Assembly (NCBI GenBank): GCA_905221605.1
Contig: CAJNDS010000876.1
Coordinates: 1-55,895 of the forward strand
Reading direction: 5' to 3'
DNA length: 55,895 nucleotides
From: Symbiodinium natans
Lineage: Eukaryota > Sar > Dinophyceae > Suessiales > Symbiodiniaceae
Made by a program: the position numbers and the translations under genes. Under the pieces are notes generated by a model. It searched no databases, was not told the origin of the DNA, and saw only the letters and a program-made list of their open reading frames with translations. Of the stretch, positions 45,331 through 55,895 are shown in pieces. Every line of letters begins with the position of its first letter. The stretch's first letter is position 1.

Positions 45331-45458
45331 GGGGGGGTGGGGGGGGGGGGGGTGGCGTCAGAAAATTTTGCATGGGGCGAAGGGTTGGGTTAGGGGGAAG
45401 GAGGCCCGATCCGGGTCTGCTTGTTCCAGACGCTTCTGGGCAGGAAGCCGAGGCGAAT
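45108..45458. repeat. Dispersed repeat family R2, copy B, with expanded G tract
   Basis: Same ends as copy A (25947-26190). The core is expanded to a G tract at about 45229-45353, interrupted only by single T, A or C residues. This is a strong G-quadruplex candidate and a likely sequencing or assembly weak spot. The minus-strand poly-Pro frame across it is an artefact of the tract. Confidence 0.9.
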
Positions 45459-46907
45459 ATTAAATGCAAAGAAATGTAGTGCATGCGCGATTTAATATTT
45501 AATGCACGAACGAAGTGCGGCCCGTTCTTTGATTTATAGGGCCGTGAGAATAATAAAATGAAGAGAAGTGTATGAATTAATTTGTAAAGAATGAAGTGAA
45601 ACGAATGATGCACGAAATTAATTCAGGCACGAACGTAACAAGCGAGCCGACATGGAGGTGCCATCAGAATCGTTTTGTAGGAGCTCTTGGGATTCAAGAA
45701 CCTGTTATCCTTGGCGAACCACAAATCAAGGGTTAACCGATGATTGGTCAAAAAACCCCATTAAAATCGAGCGGCGGAACAGGAGCCATGTGTCAAAGTC
45801 CGTTCAGAATACTCATGTTTTGCCAGTTGTGGGCTGCATTCGAGAAGTCGCGAGTGCCGCAGCTTTTGATCCTGGCTGTGTCCGGAACTCAACAGCCAGG
45901 CCGTGACTTCAGCGTTGAAAGTCGCTTAAGTCCCCCTGCAGTCCAGCACGTGGATGCTGAGGTCAGCAAAAATGTTGGCCTCCTTCAGCCTGACCTCCTT
46001 TTTGCCCATCTGGTTCGCGCGGGGCAACTTGCAAGGCTCCTCGGTGCGCAATGTTCGGGGAGGCTCTCGTGTGATCAGAGCTTTGTCAGTTGTGCTACCA
46101 CTGTCTGCAGGCTACACAAACGATGCCTATGCGTTTTGGAAGCTTGGCATCCAAACTGTACTCGGCAGCCAAGCAACGAGCAAAGCCTTGAAGACGCGCT
46201 GCAAAGTGAGATATGCACGGCGGTGCTTTGATCCTCAAGCAGCCCAGCCAGTAGATGCTGTTGATGCTGTTGTCAGTTTCTTACCGGCCACATTTTGAAG
46301 GTCCATGGGAGTCGAACAGTCCAAAGATGTCCAAAGTGTTCCACTTGTCCTTCTAAAGCAAGCCCGCGTTTGCTCATTTGCACACTTCTCCGTGCGCGCG
46401 CAAAGCCGCACGCGCGCGTATGCATGTGTGCGTACCCCGCCAGCAGGGAGGCAGAGGAGCTGTGGGGCCTCTGAGAGACACAGGGGGAGATTTTGTGTCT
46501 GTCCTGCCCAGCGCAGTACATGTTGAAATGGCCCGTCTTGCGAAATGTCTATTTTGGAGCGACTCGCCAAGACATCCATTCTAGCCGGGCCACAGAATTA
46601 GAGAACACAGGTGGGCGGCTCTCCGTCCGTCCCACCCAGGGCAGCAAATTTGAAAAGGGCCATGCAAAACGTGAACTTCGGCGTGCCGGTCGCTGCGCCG
46701 CTGAGATGGGATTTAAGGTGTATCAGCAACTCTTGACACATCTGGATGTCCTTCATTCAAAAAGTGTCAAAAAGTACAAGGTAGATCAATTTCTTTTTGC
46801 GTGGCTCAGCTTTCCCTCGACGTCGTGATGAAACCTTGGACCCCAACATTCTGTTACGGTGTGGACCCTCCAAGTGTCTTGGGGGTATTGTCGCTGCTAC
46901 TCGGTCC
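45459..46907. other. Unrecognised + frames
   Basis: Frames at 45740-46231 and 46493-46828 look moderately coding-like (for example KRELRRAGRCAAEMGFKVYQ) but match no known family. They could be exons upstream of the transporter gene. Confidence 0.3.
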
Positions 46908-47106
46908 CTAAACCGTAAACCCTAAACCCGAAACCCTAAACCCTAAATCCTAAACCCTAAAATCTGAACCGTGAACCCTGAACCCCTCCCTGAACCCCTA
47001 AACCCTAAACCCTAAACCCTAAACCCTAAACCCTAAACCCTAAACCCTAAACCCTAAACCCTAAACCCTAAACCCTAAACCCTAAACCCTAAACCCTAAA
47101 CCCTGA
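46908..47106. repeat. Interstitial CCCTAAA array
   Basis: Decayed units, then about 14 near-perfect CCCTAAA units, C-rich strand on +. It ends about 170 bp upstream of the first transporter exon. Confidence 0.95.
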
Positions 47107-47274
47107 ACCTCATTGAGTTCCACCCAGGAATGCATTGGCAGTGTCGCTTGCGGGGCTCCTCTCCGTCTCTTTGGGAAGTGTTCTAGGACACTTGCAGCAC
47201 CGATGTAGCACCGATGTGTAAGGGAGGGCCAGGCCCCCAAAGGCAGGACAAAACACGGCAGGACAGACCTGGAG

Positions 47275-48822
47275 CCGAGTTGATGTATGCGCTCCATGCT
47301 ATGTGGGGATGTTGGGCGCCTTGATTTCACTGCCGCTACTGGCGACCATGCTCCTGACCCAGCCTCTTCGCTCAAGTTCGAGTCATGTCATCGGAAAGGC
47401 ATCAAAGTCTAATTGTTGTGTTCATGATGTGGTGGCCACAGAACCTCTGCGGCATCTCGCTTTCAAGCTGCTTAGGCCATAAAAAACAGTAGGTCTGCAG
47501 TCATGGTAAAGTTGACAAGCCTTCCTCAGGTGGTTTCGAACAGCGCTGCTATGCCGCTCAGTTGAACCATATGGGGGTGCACGAAAATAGGGGAGCATCA
47601 CGAGCATCAGCCGTGACTGTCCTTAAGGAGTCGGGCCCCCAAACCGAGCATCATGAGCATCAGCTGCGGCTTCCTTCCGGAGTCGGGCCCCCCAAAAGCG
47701 AACATCACGTCCTTGAGGAGGCGGGCGCCCCAAACCAAGAGAGCATCATAAGCATCAGTTGCTTGTGTCCTTCAAGAGTCCCCAATATATATAGACCACC
47801 AAATAGGAGGATCCCCTTATTATGAGGACCCTAAACCCTAAATCCTAAACCCTAAACCCTAAACCCTAAACCCTTAGCCCTAAGCCCTAAACCCTAAACC
47901 CTAGATCCTAAATAAACCCTAAACCGTAAACCCTGAACCCTAAACCCTGAACCCTGAACCCTGAACCCTGAACCCTGAACCCTGAATGAACCCTGAATGA
48001 ACCCTGAACCCTAAACCCTAAACCCTAAACCCTGAACCCTGAACCCTGAACCCTGAACCCTGAACCCTGAACCCTGAACCCTGAACCCTGAACCCTGAAC
48101 CCTGAACCCTGAACCCTGAACCCTAACCCTGAACCCTGAACCCTGAACCCTGAACCCTGAACCCTAAACCCTGAACCCTGAACCCTGAACCCTGAACCCT
48201 GAACCCTGAACCCTAAACCCTAAACCCTAAACCCCCAGGGTACCCCGAGCCCAGGCTACTTTGCAATGCTGGTGCTCGGCGAGGCCTGGTTCGGCCCGAC
48301 CATGAACCTCTTGCAGAAGGCTGTTCGGAAGTCCGTCGCAGGCCAGTCCCCTAAGGTTTTTTTGGGTTTTACGGTTTAGGGTTTAGGGTTTAGGGAGAGA
48401 CATCTGAGCATCTGACAGAGCTTGAAAGCCGTTTTGGAGGCCAGGCTACTTCCATGATGCTGGGCATCGCTACCTTGGTTGGTAACCTGGGGCCGGCGAT
48501 CATTGGGATCCTGGATCCAGGCCAGTGTCGCAAGATGCCATTCTTGGACTCACGATCCTGCCTGCACTGCCCCACGCATTCAGGGGGTGTCAACATCGGC
48601 ATCCACTTGCTCTGGATCTGTTGCTCTGCGCAAGTGCTTGCTGCACTGAGCTGCTCGGCGAAAAGAGGGTACTCTCTGAAAAGACCACGAGACTGGATGT
48701 AAAAGGCTTGAAGATGCCCCCCCACAGACTCCCCGCTCTTAGGCTTCTACTGGACATACCGAGAGATCACCGTGGATCCGGTCTCGGTCACTTTGGGCTT
48801 GTCGCAGGACAAGCTTCTGTAG
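47275..48822 (+). CDS. Major facilitator (MFS) transporter, C-terminal exons
   Basis: Five exons in compatible phase: 47275-47375 (YVGMLGALISLPLLATMLLT), 48255-48341 (YFAMLVLGEAWFGPTMNLLQ), 48440-48520 (ATSMMLGIATLVGNLGPAII ... DPG), 48584-48664 (GVNIGIHLLWICCSAQVLAA), 48743-48822 (FYWTYREITVDPVS, stop TAG). Hydrophobic helices joined by WFGPT and GNLGPAIIG resemble spinster-like MFS members. It would sit in a membrane and move a small solute; substrate unknown. Donors are GT at 47376, GC at 48342 and 48521, and GA at 48665. The N-terminal half was not found. The first and last exons are less certain than the middle three. Confidence 0.6.
47592..47790. repeat. Tandem repeat of about 50 bp (GAGCATCATGAGCATCAG ... 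GGGCCCCC)
   Basis: Four decayed copies starting at 47592, 47645, 47699 (truncated) and 47740. Intronic in the transporter gene. Confidence 0.8.
47791..47832. repeat. Dispersed 42-bp repeat, also at 50779-50819
   Basis: TATAGACC..AAATA..AGGATCCC, then TTAT.AT.AGGACC, is shared by both sites. A related word (AAGAAGGGATCCCACTTTAA) occurs near 39361-39380. Confidence 0.65.
47829..48232. repeat. Telomere-like array mixing CCCTAAA and CCCTGAA, inside the transporter intron
   Basis: About 55 heptamers in mostly homogeneous blocks of CCCTAAA or CCCTGAA. It ends 22 bp before the acceptor of exon 48255. Heptamers this regular suggest recent array turnover. Confidence 0.95.
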
Positions 48823-49510
48823 TGGGCAGCATGCGGCAGGCGTGCCAAATGATGGTAGGTAGTGCTCATGTGAAGGAGGATCTTGCATGTTGTCACCCCT
48901 CCACTGCAGGAAAGCTTGTCTAAGATGATAAAAGGGTTGGCGAGACGCATGCTCACGCACCGCATTTCCAAAATCAAGGAGAATCTTAATCCCAAGACTT
49001 CCCGGGGATGCCATCGATTGATAACGATATGTGGTGGATGGAACATTCGACGTCTAGCAAAATGCATTTTGCAACCCGTTGTCATTGCAGGGACCATGTA
49101 TGCACGGGTGCTTCGTTAGCATTTTTGGCACGAGTCTTCCTTAGGATTAACATCCCGCCCAACCTAAACTTCAGAAACTCCTGAAGCTCAAAAGTGTCAC
49201 AAAAACCCCTGGGAAGATTTCGAACCTTGGGATTTATTGGTGGGTCTTGCCCTTGGGAAAATCTTCTTGGGAGGAGGCTTTCTCCATGGCACGTTGGTGG
49301 GGCGCGGAAGGGAAAAGATAGGGAGATACTCGTATGACTACGCAAAAGCACTTTCCTTCAAAGAAGTCCAACTAAGTATGGCTATTTCCAACTACGCGCG
49401 TGTTTTAAAGAAGGTTTTCAGGGGGGAGAGTCGCCCCACGCTTCTTTTCAGGGTTTAAGCCTTGCGTTTCATCAAGGCTGGAACTGCAGACACAGGATTT
49501 GTGAAAAGGG
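48823..49510. other. Downstream of the transporter, no gene seen
   Basis: Short frames only. A TTTAGGG cluster lies upstream at 48372-48394, within the transporter gene. Confidence 0.5.
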
Positions 49511-49572
49511 CTTTAGGGTTTAGGGTTTAGGGTTTAGGGTTTAGGGTTTAGGGTTTAGGGGTTAGGGTTTAT
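49511..49572. repeat. Interstitial TTTAGGG array
   Basis: About eight units, G-rich strand on +. Opposite orientation to the arrays at 46908 and 47829. Confidence 0.95.
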
Positions 49573-52500
49573 GAATTGCCCCCCCAAACACAGCCCGGTC
49601 TTCCTGGAGCGCCCGCATGATCAGACAGATCAGCAAGGCATGATGTGAATGAAGCTGTTTTGTTGTTGGGTGACCTGGCACTCTACACAGTGCTGCACCA
49701 AAACCTCCCAAACACTCCAGGCTTCCCACACAAACAGCCACAAAACGCAGGACCCTACATGTTCCACCCTCTTGGTTCTAATAATCCCACGAGTGTGCAG
49801 AGCAGGGGTTGATGTGGAAGAAGGCTGATCACATGTTAGCTTACGCCCCTTGGTCCCTTCCCTTGTTTCACTTCGCCGTACTGGAAATGGATCATCGTCA
49901 CGGGTACGTTGCTTTTTGTGTCAGGGCTAGATCATGTAGCGCAGGGAAGGTTGAAAGACACTGAGGCACACACGCTGAATGCCACAGCCCTCAGCTTCTT
50001 TCCCCCAAGTCCAGACAATCTGAATCTAGACTCGGACTGTCCTGGTCCACATGGCCGAGGCTGTGCCATGTCATCATAGTTGAGGGTTCAAGACCCTGTT
50101 TGGGGTTTTAGATCCTGCTCATTCGCCCCGCACGTGGCCATGATGTTTCACGAAGTTGTGGTGGCGCGATCCTCGCAGCTTCGCAGTCCTCGTCGCTAGA
50201 CTTCGGATCCGCGCTGCTTTGGCTGCCGTCGAAGGACAAGCCATAGCTTCGCGAAGGTCGAGCAAAAGTCCAATCCCAAGCTTGCCCCAGCTCGCTGATA
50301 GCTCTAGCCGGGGGACTTGCAAAGTGCAACCTGTGTACACGAGTGCTCAGGACAAGGTGCCTTTTATGCTGAGCAAGATGCTCGGAAGCTCTGACGGCCA
50401 AAGAGGACGATGTGGTTCACAGACGCACGACTCGAAGCCGCATTGGTCAGCCAACCTGCAACGTGTCCCATGAATCGTGGGCGGCTGTGAGTGCTGGCTG
50501 TTGCAGTGGCACAAAAACGAAGACTGGAAACGCGGAGATGGAAAAGCATCGGACAGCGACAATTTGGGGCCCATTTTGATGCACTTGTGTGATCACTGAT
50601 GTTAGTTAGACTTGAAATGGGCAATACGTATTGTGTAGTATTGTGTAGGTCTGGCTGAAGCTGGAGTGGTTCGCTTCTTTCCAGACTTTGGAGCAGCTTG
50701 GCGGCATGGAACAGACTGGCAATGATGAGGTTAACTCCAAGTCGAAATGGGGGTCTACGAAAATACAGGAACCCCAGTATAGACCCCTAAATAATAGGAT
50801 CCCTTATAATAAGGACCCCGAGAAGGTACCCCTGATTTCGGAAACCCTCAAATGCCTCGAGGTATTGGTATGATCCAGACACGGGTGAGAGTGTCTGGAC
50901 AGTGCCGCCAGCCTGAGGCTCAATCAGCTCATAGTCAACTACGCCACTGGCAAGCTGCGTAGTTCTTGCTAAGGACCCTGACGTAACATCTGACCTTGAG
51001 ACCATGGGGGCAAGCATCGAGACCCTCTTCAGCAACGCGAAGGCTGAGATCCCAAGAGTTGCAAATACAGTTAGCTGCAACAGGACGTGATGTCCCAAGA
51101 GTTGAACAAACTGGCTGTCTCTTGCTTTTCTACCCCTACCTGAACCACGAAGTCTGCACGCTGCACATTCCGCATGCTGTTTGGGATGCACACAGCATGC
51201 GCACCACCAAGCAGCAGTTGCCTCCGCAGTCCTCAGATGCCAGTTGATGATACTGTTTATGTGCCAGGCTTTGGCAGGGCTCATTGCGCAGGACGAGGAG
51301 GAGCAGCGCCAACAGGAGCTAGACTTGAGCAATGCTATAGCTGTCCTGTGGGGCGCAAAAACATGCAATTTCAGTTGACAATGACATCGAGGAGATACAA
51401 GCACGCGAAGCTCAGATTCCGGATACGTCTGACCCAAAGACTTCTTGAGATACCAGTAGCATGGGCTGAGAACAGCTTGCAAGGCATTGCTGAGTTCGTT
51501 TTCCGACGCGATATGGGTCATGGTGACAGAAGTGTGAGCAGTGCTGGGGTTCTACCAGGTCTGCTTCCGGCACAACCAGTGAGGTGCGCATTCAGCCACC
51601 ACTGGTACTTTTTCCAGATTCTCAGTTCGTGCCACTGTGCGGTATTCGAGTGTTCCGTGCTGCCTTTGCAAGCCGGTGACTCTCACGAGGTTGGCGAAGC
51701 GGAGGGCACAAGGTCCTTGTTGCGAGGCAGCGACACTTTTCAAGTGTGAGCACAGGTCCTTAGGATTGGTCGTACCTGAGATTGTATAGTACATCGAGTC
51801 GGATGCATCGAGGCAGCAATGCTGAAGCAGTCCCAGATAGCTTCTTCAGTAGTACCGCCGGACTCTCGGGGTCACAGTCGTGAATTTGTTCAAGGACGGG
51901 ACATCGGAGTACCGTCTCGTCGAATACCTTGTGTTTCCAAGGCTGTGGCGCCCGTGACGTTCCAGCCGGCGACGGCCGAAGAGGCAGATTCGCGTTTGCA
52001 TTGCTTCGGGCTGAAACGCTCCTCAATGTATGCATTTTTTGGATGCCTCTTAGGAACCTGTAGCACTGTAGTTCTGAAAGGCTTGCTGGACATGTCTGAG
52101 TTCAGGGAGGTAGATTAACGCCGAATGCTGAAAGGGGGACCCTGTGTCGTTGTTGTCCGCATGGGTTGAGAACGTTCAGAAACAGCAATGAGACTTAGCA
52201 CTGGCACTGAAAGTTGTTAGATTGGGTTGGGAGCGAGAGTCGTGAGACTCAAGACCGGGAGTTCAGAATGACAGTTGAAAGTTGTATTCAGAGCTGCAAG
52301 TGGGAGTTGAATGTGTGTTTGCAGAATGCGTGCTTGCAAAAGTTACCCTGCTCGTGTCACAGCTGTTTCCGCCAGTCTGCCTCTGTGGGGGCTAACAAAA
52401 GTTAGTCTCTGGGCCCTCAAGGCCCTGAGGCCGCTCTCAGTTGCGGGGACGAATCCACGGCCTCTGTGTCACGTTGGCAGAGCCAATCCAGGCAGCCCAG

Positions 52501-53488
52501 GCAGCTTGAGACGCGTAGTCAGCTACTCGTAGTCAGCGTGGGGCCCGATGCAGTCGAGGTCAACACTGGTCGCAGGCCCTTTATGCTGGTTGCATTGCTT
52601 GTTTCAGGGCCGAGGGCCGAAGTTAAGTTCCTTCCGGTTTTCCGTTACCCTGGACGCGTGTCGTCTGATGTCGTCTGGCCTTTGCTGACAGCGCATCCGT
52701 GCACACAGAGGCCGCTCTCCTGCTGCAACGAACCTGGATTCTACCTCCCCTTCATCTTTTGTTGCCTTGCTCGGCTTAAACCTGCTGATGGTTTGCCAGA
52801 GTTCATACCTCGCCGGCGAAAGCACAGACACTTCGCGGCGAGGGCTTTCCGACGACAAGCTCCCTGGGGGCTTTTCTTTGCCGGGCTGGTAGGCGCCGAA
52901 TTTTGATTGAGTCCTCTTTGGTATGCTCCCAGCTGCGCAGGTTCTAAAAGGCCCAGTGACCCAGCGAGGACAAACTCATCGCTGATTTTGATCTTGGGCT
53001 TTGGTGCTTGCCTTCTTCGCGGACTTGGTTGCCCCTTCTTTCGGGCTAGGATCGTGAACAGGCTTCTGTCAGTTGGTTGGCCTTCAGACCTTCGACTTGT
53101 AGCCGTTGCCCAACAGTTCGACTTGGGATCTTGTTTCTGTTGTTGGTTTGGGGAGTGAAACAGTCAAGCCTATGGCGCTTCTCGGGCTTTCAGCACGCGA
53201 TTTTGCCGAAACTGGTTTCGGGCTTGTTCATGCAAGCGCATGAACCAGAGCCCAAGATTTGAATGAGGGCCGGGGGTCCGTTACTCCAGGCCTCTAAAGA
53301 TTCTCATTCGGCTCGTGGAAAGATCCGTGCAGGGGAAATATTCATATTCAAGAGTCAGCATGGGAAAGCGTGACTGGCTTGGTGGTCTTGTGCCTCGTGA
53401 GTTTTTGATATGGTTACGATTAGAACCTTGCGATGATGGAACGCAGTGTGGTGATTTCAGCTCAGATGCTTTTTGTTCAGCTTGCCAG
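49573..53488. other. Unrecognised frames, possible exons near 51030 and 51275
   Basis: At about 51000-51080 a + frame reads GASIETLFSNAKAEIPRVAN. At 51275-51340 another reads ALAGLIAQDEEEQRQQELDL after a GTGCCAG acceptor, with coiled-coil character. A 244-codon minus frame (50787-51521) covers the same region. No family is recognised for either strand. Confidence 0.3.
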
Positions 53489-53560
53489 TTCTTGCACGCC
53501 CCCCAAATGATGGCGTTTTTGGAGACTTACGCAGCTATCGTTGACAAGGCAGATGTGAAG
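53489..53560 (+). CDS. Possible 24-codon exon
   Basis: Acceptor TTGCCAG, body FLHAPQMMAFLETYAAIVDK plus ADVK in phase 0, donor AAG followed by GTAGGG. Good splice sites and coding-like peptide; family unknown. Confidence 0.35.
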
Positions 53561-54639
53561 GTAGGGCACTTGGACAAAGCGGTCAACTTTACCCGACGCC
53601 TCAGGCCTTGTATGAAGTGTTTAGCTACCATCAAGTTAGTTAAGTTCACGCAGTTTTTGTTCCATCTACATCTCCGTCCCAGCCTGGTGTGCTAAACCGT
53701 AGGAAGCTAAACGCCCGAAGGGCACCAAATTGCCAAGGGATGGTCTCGAAATAGATTAAGAGGATGGATGCGCTATAGAAGAAGAGGAAAAGCGATGCTT
53801 GAGTAGGACTTATATTGGACTGTAGTGACAGGCCGGGGCGCCCAGCCACGAAACGCTCGGGTCCAGCAGGCCGGGGGCAAAGCCGCGTAGTTTGTGGTTG
53901 TCGAAGAGTTGCTGTGGGCACCGAGTCCAAAACTCATCAAGACATCAACTGTTGCAATGCTGCAAACACAGCAGTCAGCTGTGATTGTCCACTGTTGCCC
54001 CAAGGTCCATTAACTATTAGCTAATTTTCAGGTATCAGACTGATCAGACTCCGCTGTGATAGGATTGGCTTCAAAGTCTGTGCATCCAAGCAGCAACGAC
54101 AATCCTGCGAGCTTTGCATGCAGTAAACTCCAGCAAGAAATTGCATCTCCTCGCGCGATCCAACGATGTCAGTCATGCCACACAGCAGGTCTTCGACCTA
54201 GGTCCAGCCGTCCTCACGGTGGAAATAACTTCTCGCACTTCCCGCCTGAGCATGTGCGCAAGCATCGCAAAGTGGTGGCGAGGGTGGCGGTGTCGGCCTG
54301 TTTCCCCCCTGAATGCTCTTGACGGGCAGTCGCAAATTCGAGCGTTTGTGCTATTAGTCAGTTAGTTTGAGACGCCCTGCCAAGGGTTCGATGCCACGTT
54401 TTCTTTCGAATGTATGCGTGCATGCATGTATGCGTGGAAGAGAAGGAGCAGTCACCATGCGGGTTGGTGTTGGCTTGAATCCGTGCCCACATTGTCGGGA
54501 GGACAGAATGGTGAAGAACGTGCCTCGTATGATGTAGTGTATGCATGGCCGGACCTGCTGCAGTTGGTTCGTTGCTGATTGCTGGCAGACGGGGTTCCAT
54601 GCTGCACATTGGTGCGAGAGGGCAAAGCATAGAATCTGG

Positions 54640-54813
54640 CTCGAGAACAAAAGTGTGGAACGGTGCATGGCTTGCACTGGTGCAGATTGTGCGGCACAAC
54701 CCCGTTTTTGCTGGAACGAGCAATTTGAAACATTCGCAGAGGGGAAGGAAGTCACAACCGAGATTGAGATACGTGTACCGACTCAAATGGGAACAAGTAG
54801 TGTGTCAGTTAAG
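54640..54813 (+). CDS. Possible exon, C2-like
   Basis: A + frame reads PRFCWNEQFETFAEG and later EIEIRVPTQM, ending AAG before a GTGAGAG donor. WNEQFE followed by an alternating beta-strand pattern recalls C2 domains, but the match is weak. All three minus frames are open here too. Start not determined. Confidence 0.3.
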
Positions 54814-55199
54814 GTGAGAGTGGTGTTCCAAAACACATTGCGGCTGCTACAAGGTATATACTTGTAATCACATGTTGTCATGATGTAGCTTGCGAAAGCG
54901 GAGGGCTGGAGTAAAGCAACATGCGACGCAAAGGTCACCGCCTGGGCACTTGCCGTGGGTCACCTTCCGGCAAGGCAGCTCCGGAAGTGCACATGCCTGG
55001 GTGTGCAACCAGAGTTCAGCTGCTTTGCCCACAGAGCTTGTCGGTCTGCGTATTAGCTGCGCCAAGGGGGGAGGGAGGCAGAGAGAGGGAGAGTTTGGGT
55101 ACTCGTGGGTATGCGTTTTCCTGGACGGTGTCACTTCAACTTCGAAGCTTGGGCGCGCCTCGTGCGTGGTGCGTGGGGAAGCCCCCGCCCCGAATGTGT

Positions 55200-55758
55200 A
55201 GCAGAGAAGGAGGAGAAGAAGAGGAGGAGGCGGGGAACCGGAAAGTGATGTGAAAGAGAAAGCGATCGAGACAAAGACCGACATATAAAGAAAACAGGAA
55301 ACCACAGCAAGACAAAGACATACAAACATAAATGACTAAACAAGGAAGGAAAGAAGGACAAAACCAATAAGTTAACGGACATATAAAGATCAAAAACAAA
55401 GAAGTCAGAAAAACAAACAACGACAGAGATGCCATGCATGAGCGAATGGCTGAATGAATGAATGAATGAATCGATGAATAACATGAAACGAAATGAAATG
55501 AGATGAACTGAAGCGAAATGAAGAAAAATGAAATGAAGAAAAAACACATGACGAGAATGAAATGAAGAGAAAAGAAGAGCATGCGTGAGATAATGAGATA
55601 AGATAATGATAATGAGTGAATGACAGAATGAGAGAATGATACTGAGAGAGTGAGATACAGAAAGACAGAAAGACAGAGAGACTAGGAGCGTGGAGAAGAA
55701 GAATACTAGGAAGAAGAAGAAGGGACAGAGGGACAGAGGGACTCAGAGGAACAGAGCC

Positions 55759-55812
<54 letters not shown>

Positions 55813-55895
55813 GAGAGGAGAGAGGGAGAAACCTGGAGACGAGGGGAGAAGAGAGAGAGAGAAGAGAGAGGACGAGGAGGAGAGAGGGGGGAAGA
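55200..55895. repeat. Purine-rich, strand-asymmetric tract with GAAT and GA repeats
   Basis: Nearly 700 bp of mostly A and G on the + strand, with GAAT tetramers (55453-55478), GAAATGAAATGA words and a long GA run (55764-55808). Frames on the minus strand are compositional (Phe/Ser/Leu-rich). It has triplex (H-DNA) potential. Confidence 0.85.

Noticed and set aside
45107-45613. 168-codon minus frame rich in proline
   Set aside because: It is produced by the G tract. Only the small flanking peptide words shared with the 25.9-kb copy are of interest.
46300-46320. Possible tRNA T-arm (minus strand TTCGACT)
   Set aside because: Flanking bases do not pair into a five-base stem, and no acceptor or anticodon arm is visible. 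No tRNA or rRNA gene was found by eye.
50787-51521. 244-codon minus-strand frame
   Set aside because: The longest minus frame, but without any motif. Plus-strand frames with better splice contexts overlap it, and recognised genes in the window are all on +. Not excluded, only unsupported.

Overview
This window looks like nuclear DNA from a dinoflagellate (an alga of the Symbiodiniaceae or a relative). The evidence: TTTAGGG-type (plant-like) telomere repeats scattered internally, a 20/22 match to the dinoflagellate spliced leader (DinoSL) directly before an ATG at 4979-5000, very short exons in long repeat-filled introns, and splice donors that are often GC or GA rather than GT. There is no prokaryotic gene layout. 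Most long open frames are shadows of repeats. Real coding content had to be found as short exons, using protein motifs and splice phase.

Layout. 1-893 is a satellite of nested AT/GC palindromes (period about 341-357 bp). 1030-3323 holds two copies of an unknown 0.8-0.9 kb repeat. 3477-4950 holds a hexanucleotide repeat and the wreck of a Copia-type retroelement. 5400-12450 (+) is the best gene: at least 17 phase-compatible exons encode the C-terminal part of an AMP-binding (adenylation) domain, a short DSL-containing linker and a multi-pass acyltransferase-3 membrane domain. Its 5' end was not found and may lie left of the window. 14778-15882 (+) has exons of a DDX1-type SPRY domain. 22708-24330 (+) is one uninterrupted CDS for a 540-residue KH-domain RNA-binding protein. 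47275-48822 (+) has exons of a major facilitator transporter, with a 400-bp telomere-like array inside one intron. 41797-42444 (+) is an open frame of unknown function, followed by a cluster of GTCGAC-containing repeats.

The rest is introns or intergenic DNA with minisatellites, microsatellites, interstitial telomeric arrays, a 125-bp G tract, a dispersed repeat pair (25.9 kb and 45.1 kb), and a purine-rich right end.

Every gene recognised with confidence lies on the + strand, as expected for one-directional dinoflagellate gene blocks. The adenylation/acyltransferase gene suggests a single-chain enzyme that activates an acyl or amino acid and passes it to a membrane or surface acceptor. This is inferred from domain order only. 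Exon boundaries were placed by eye and need transcript support.
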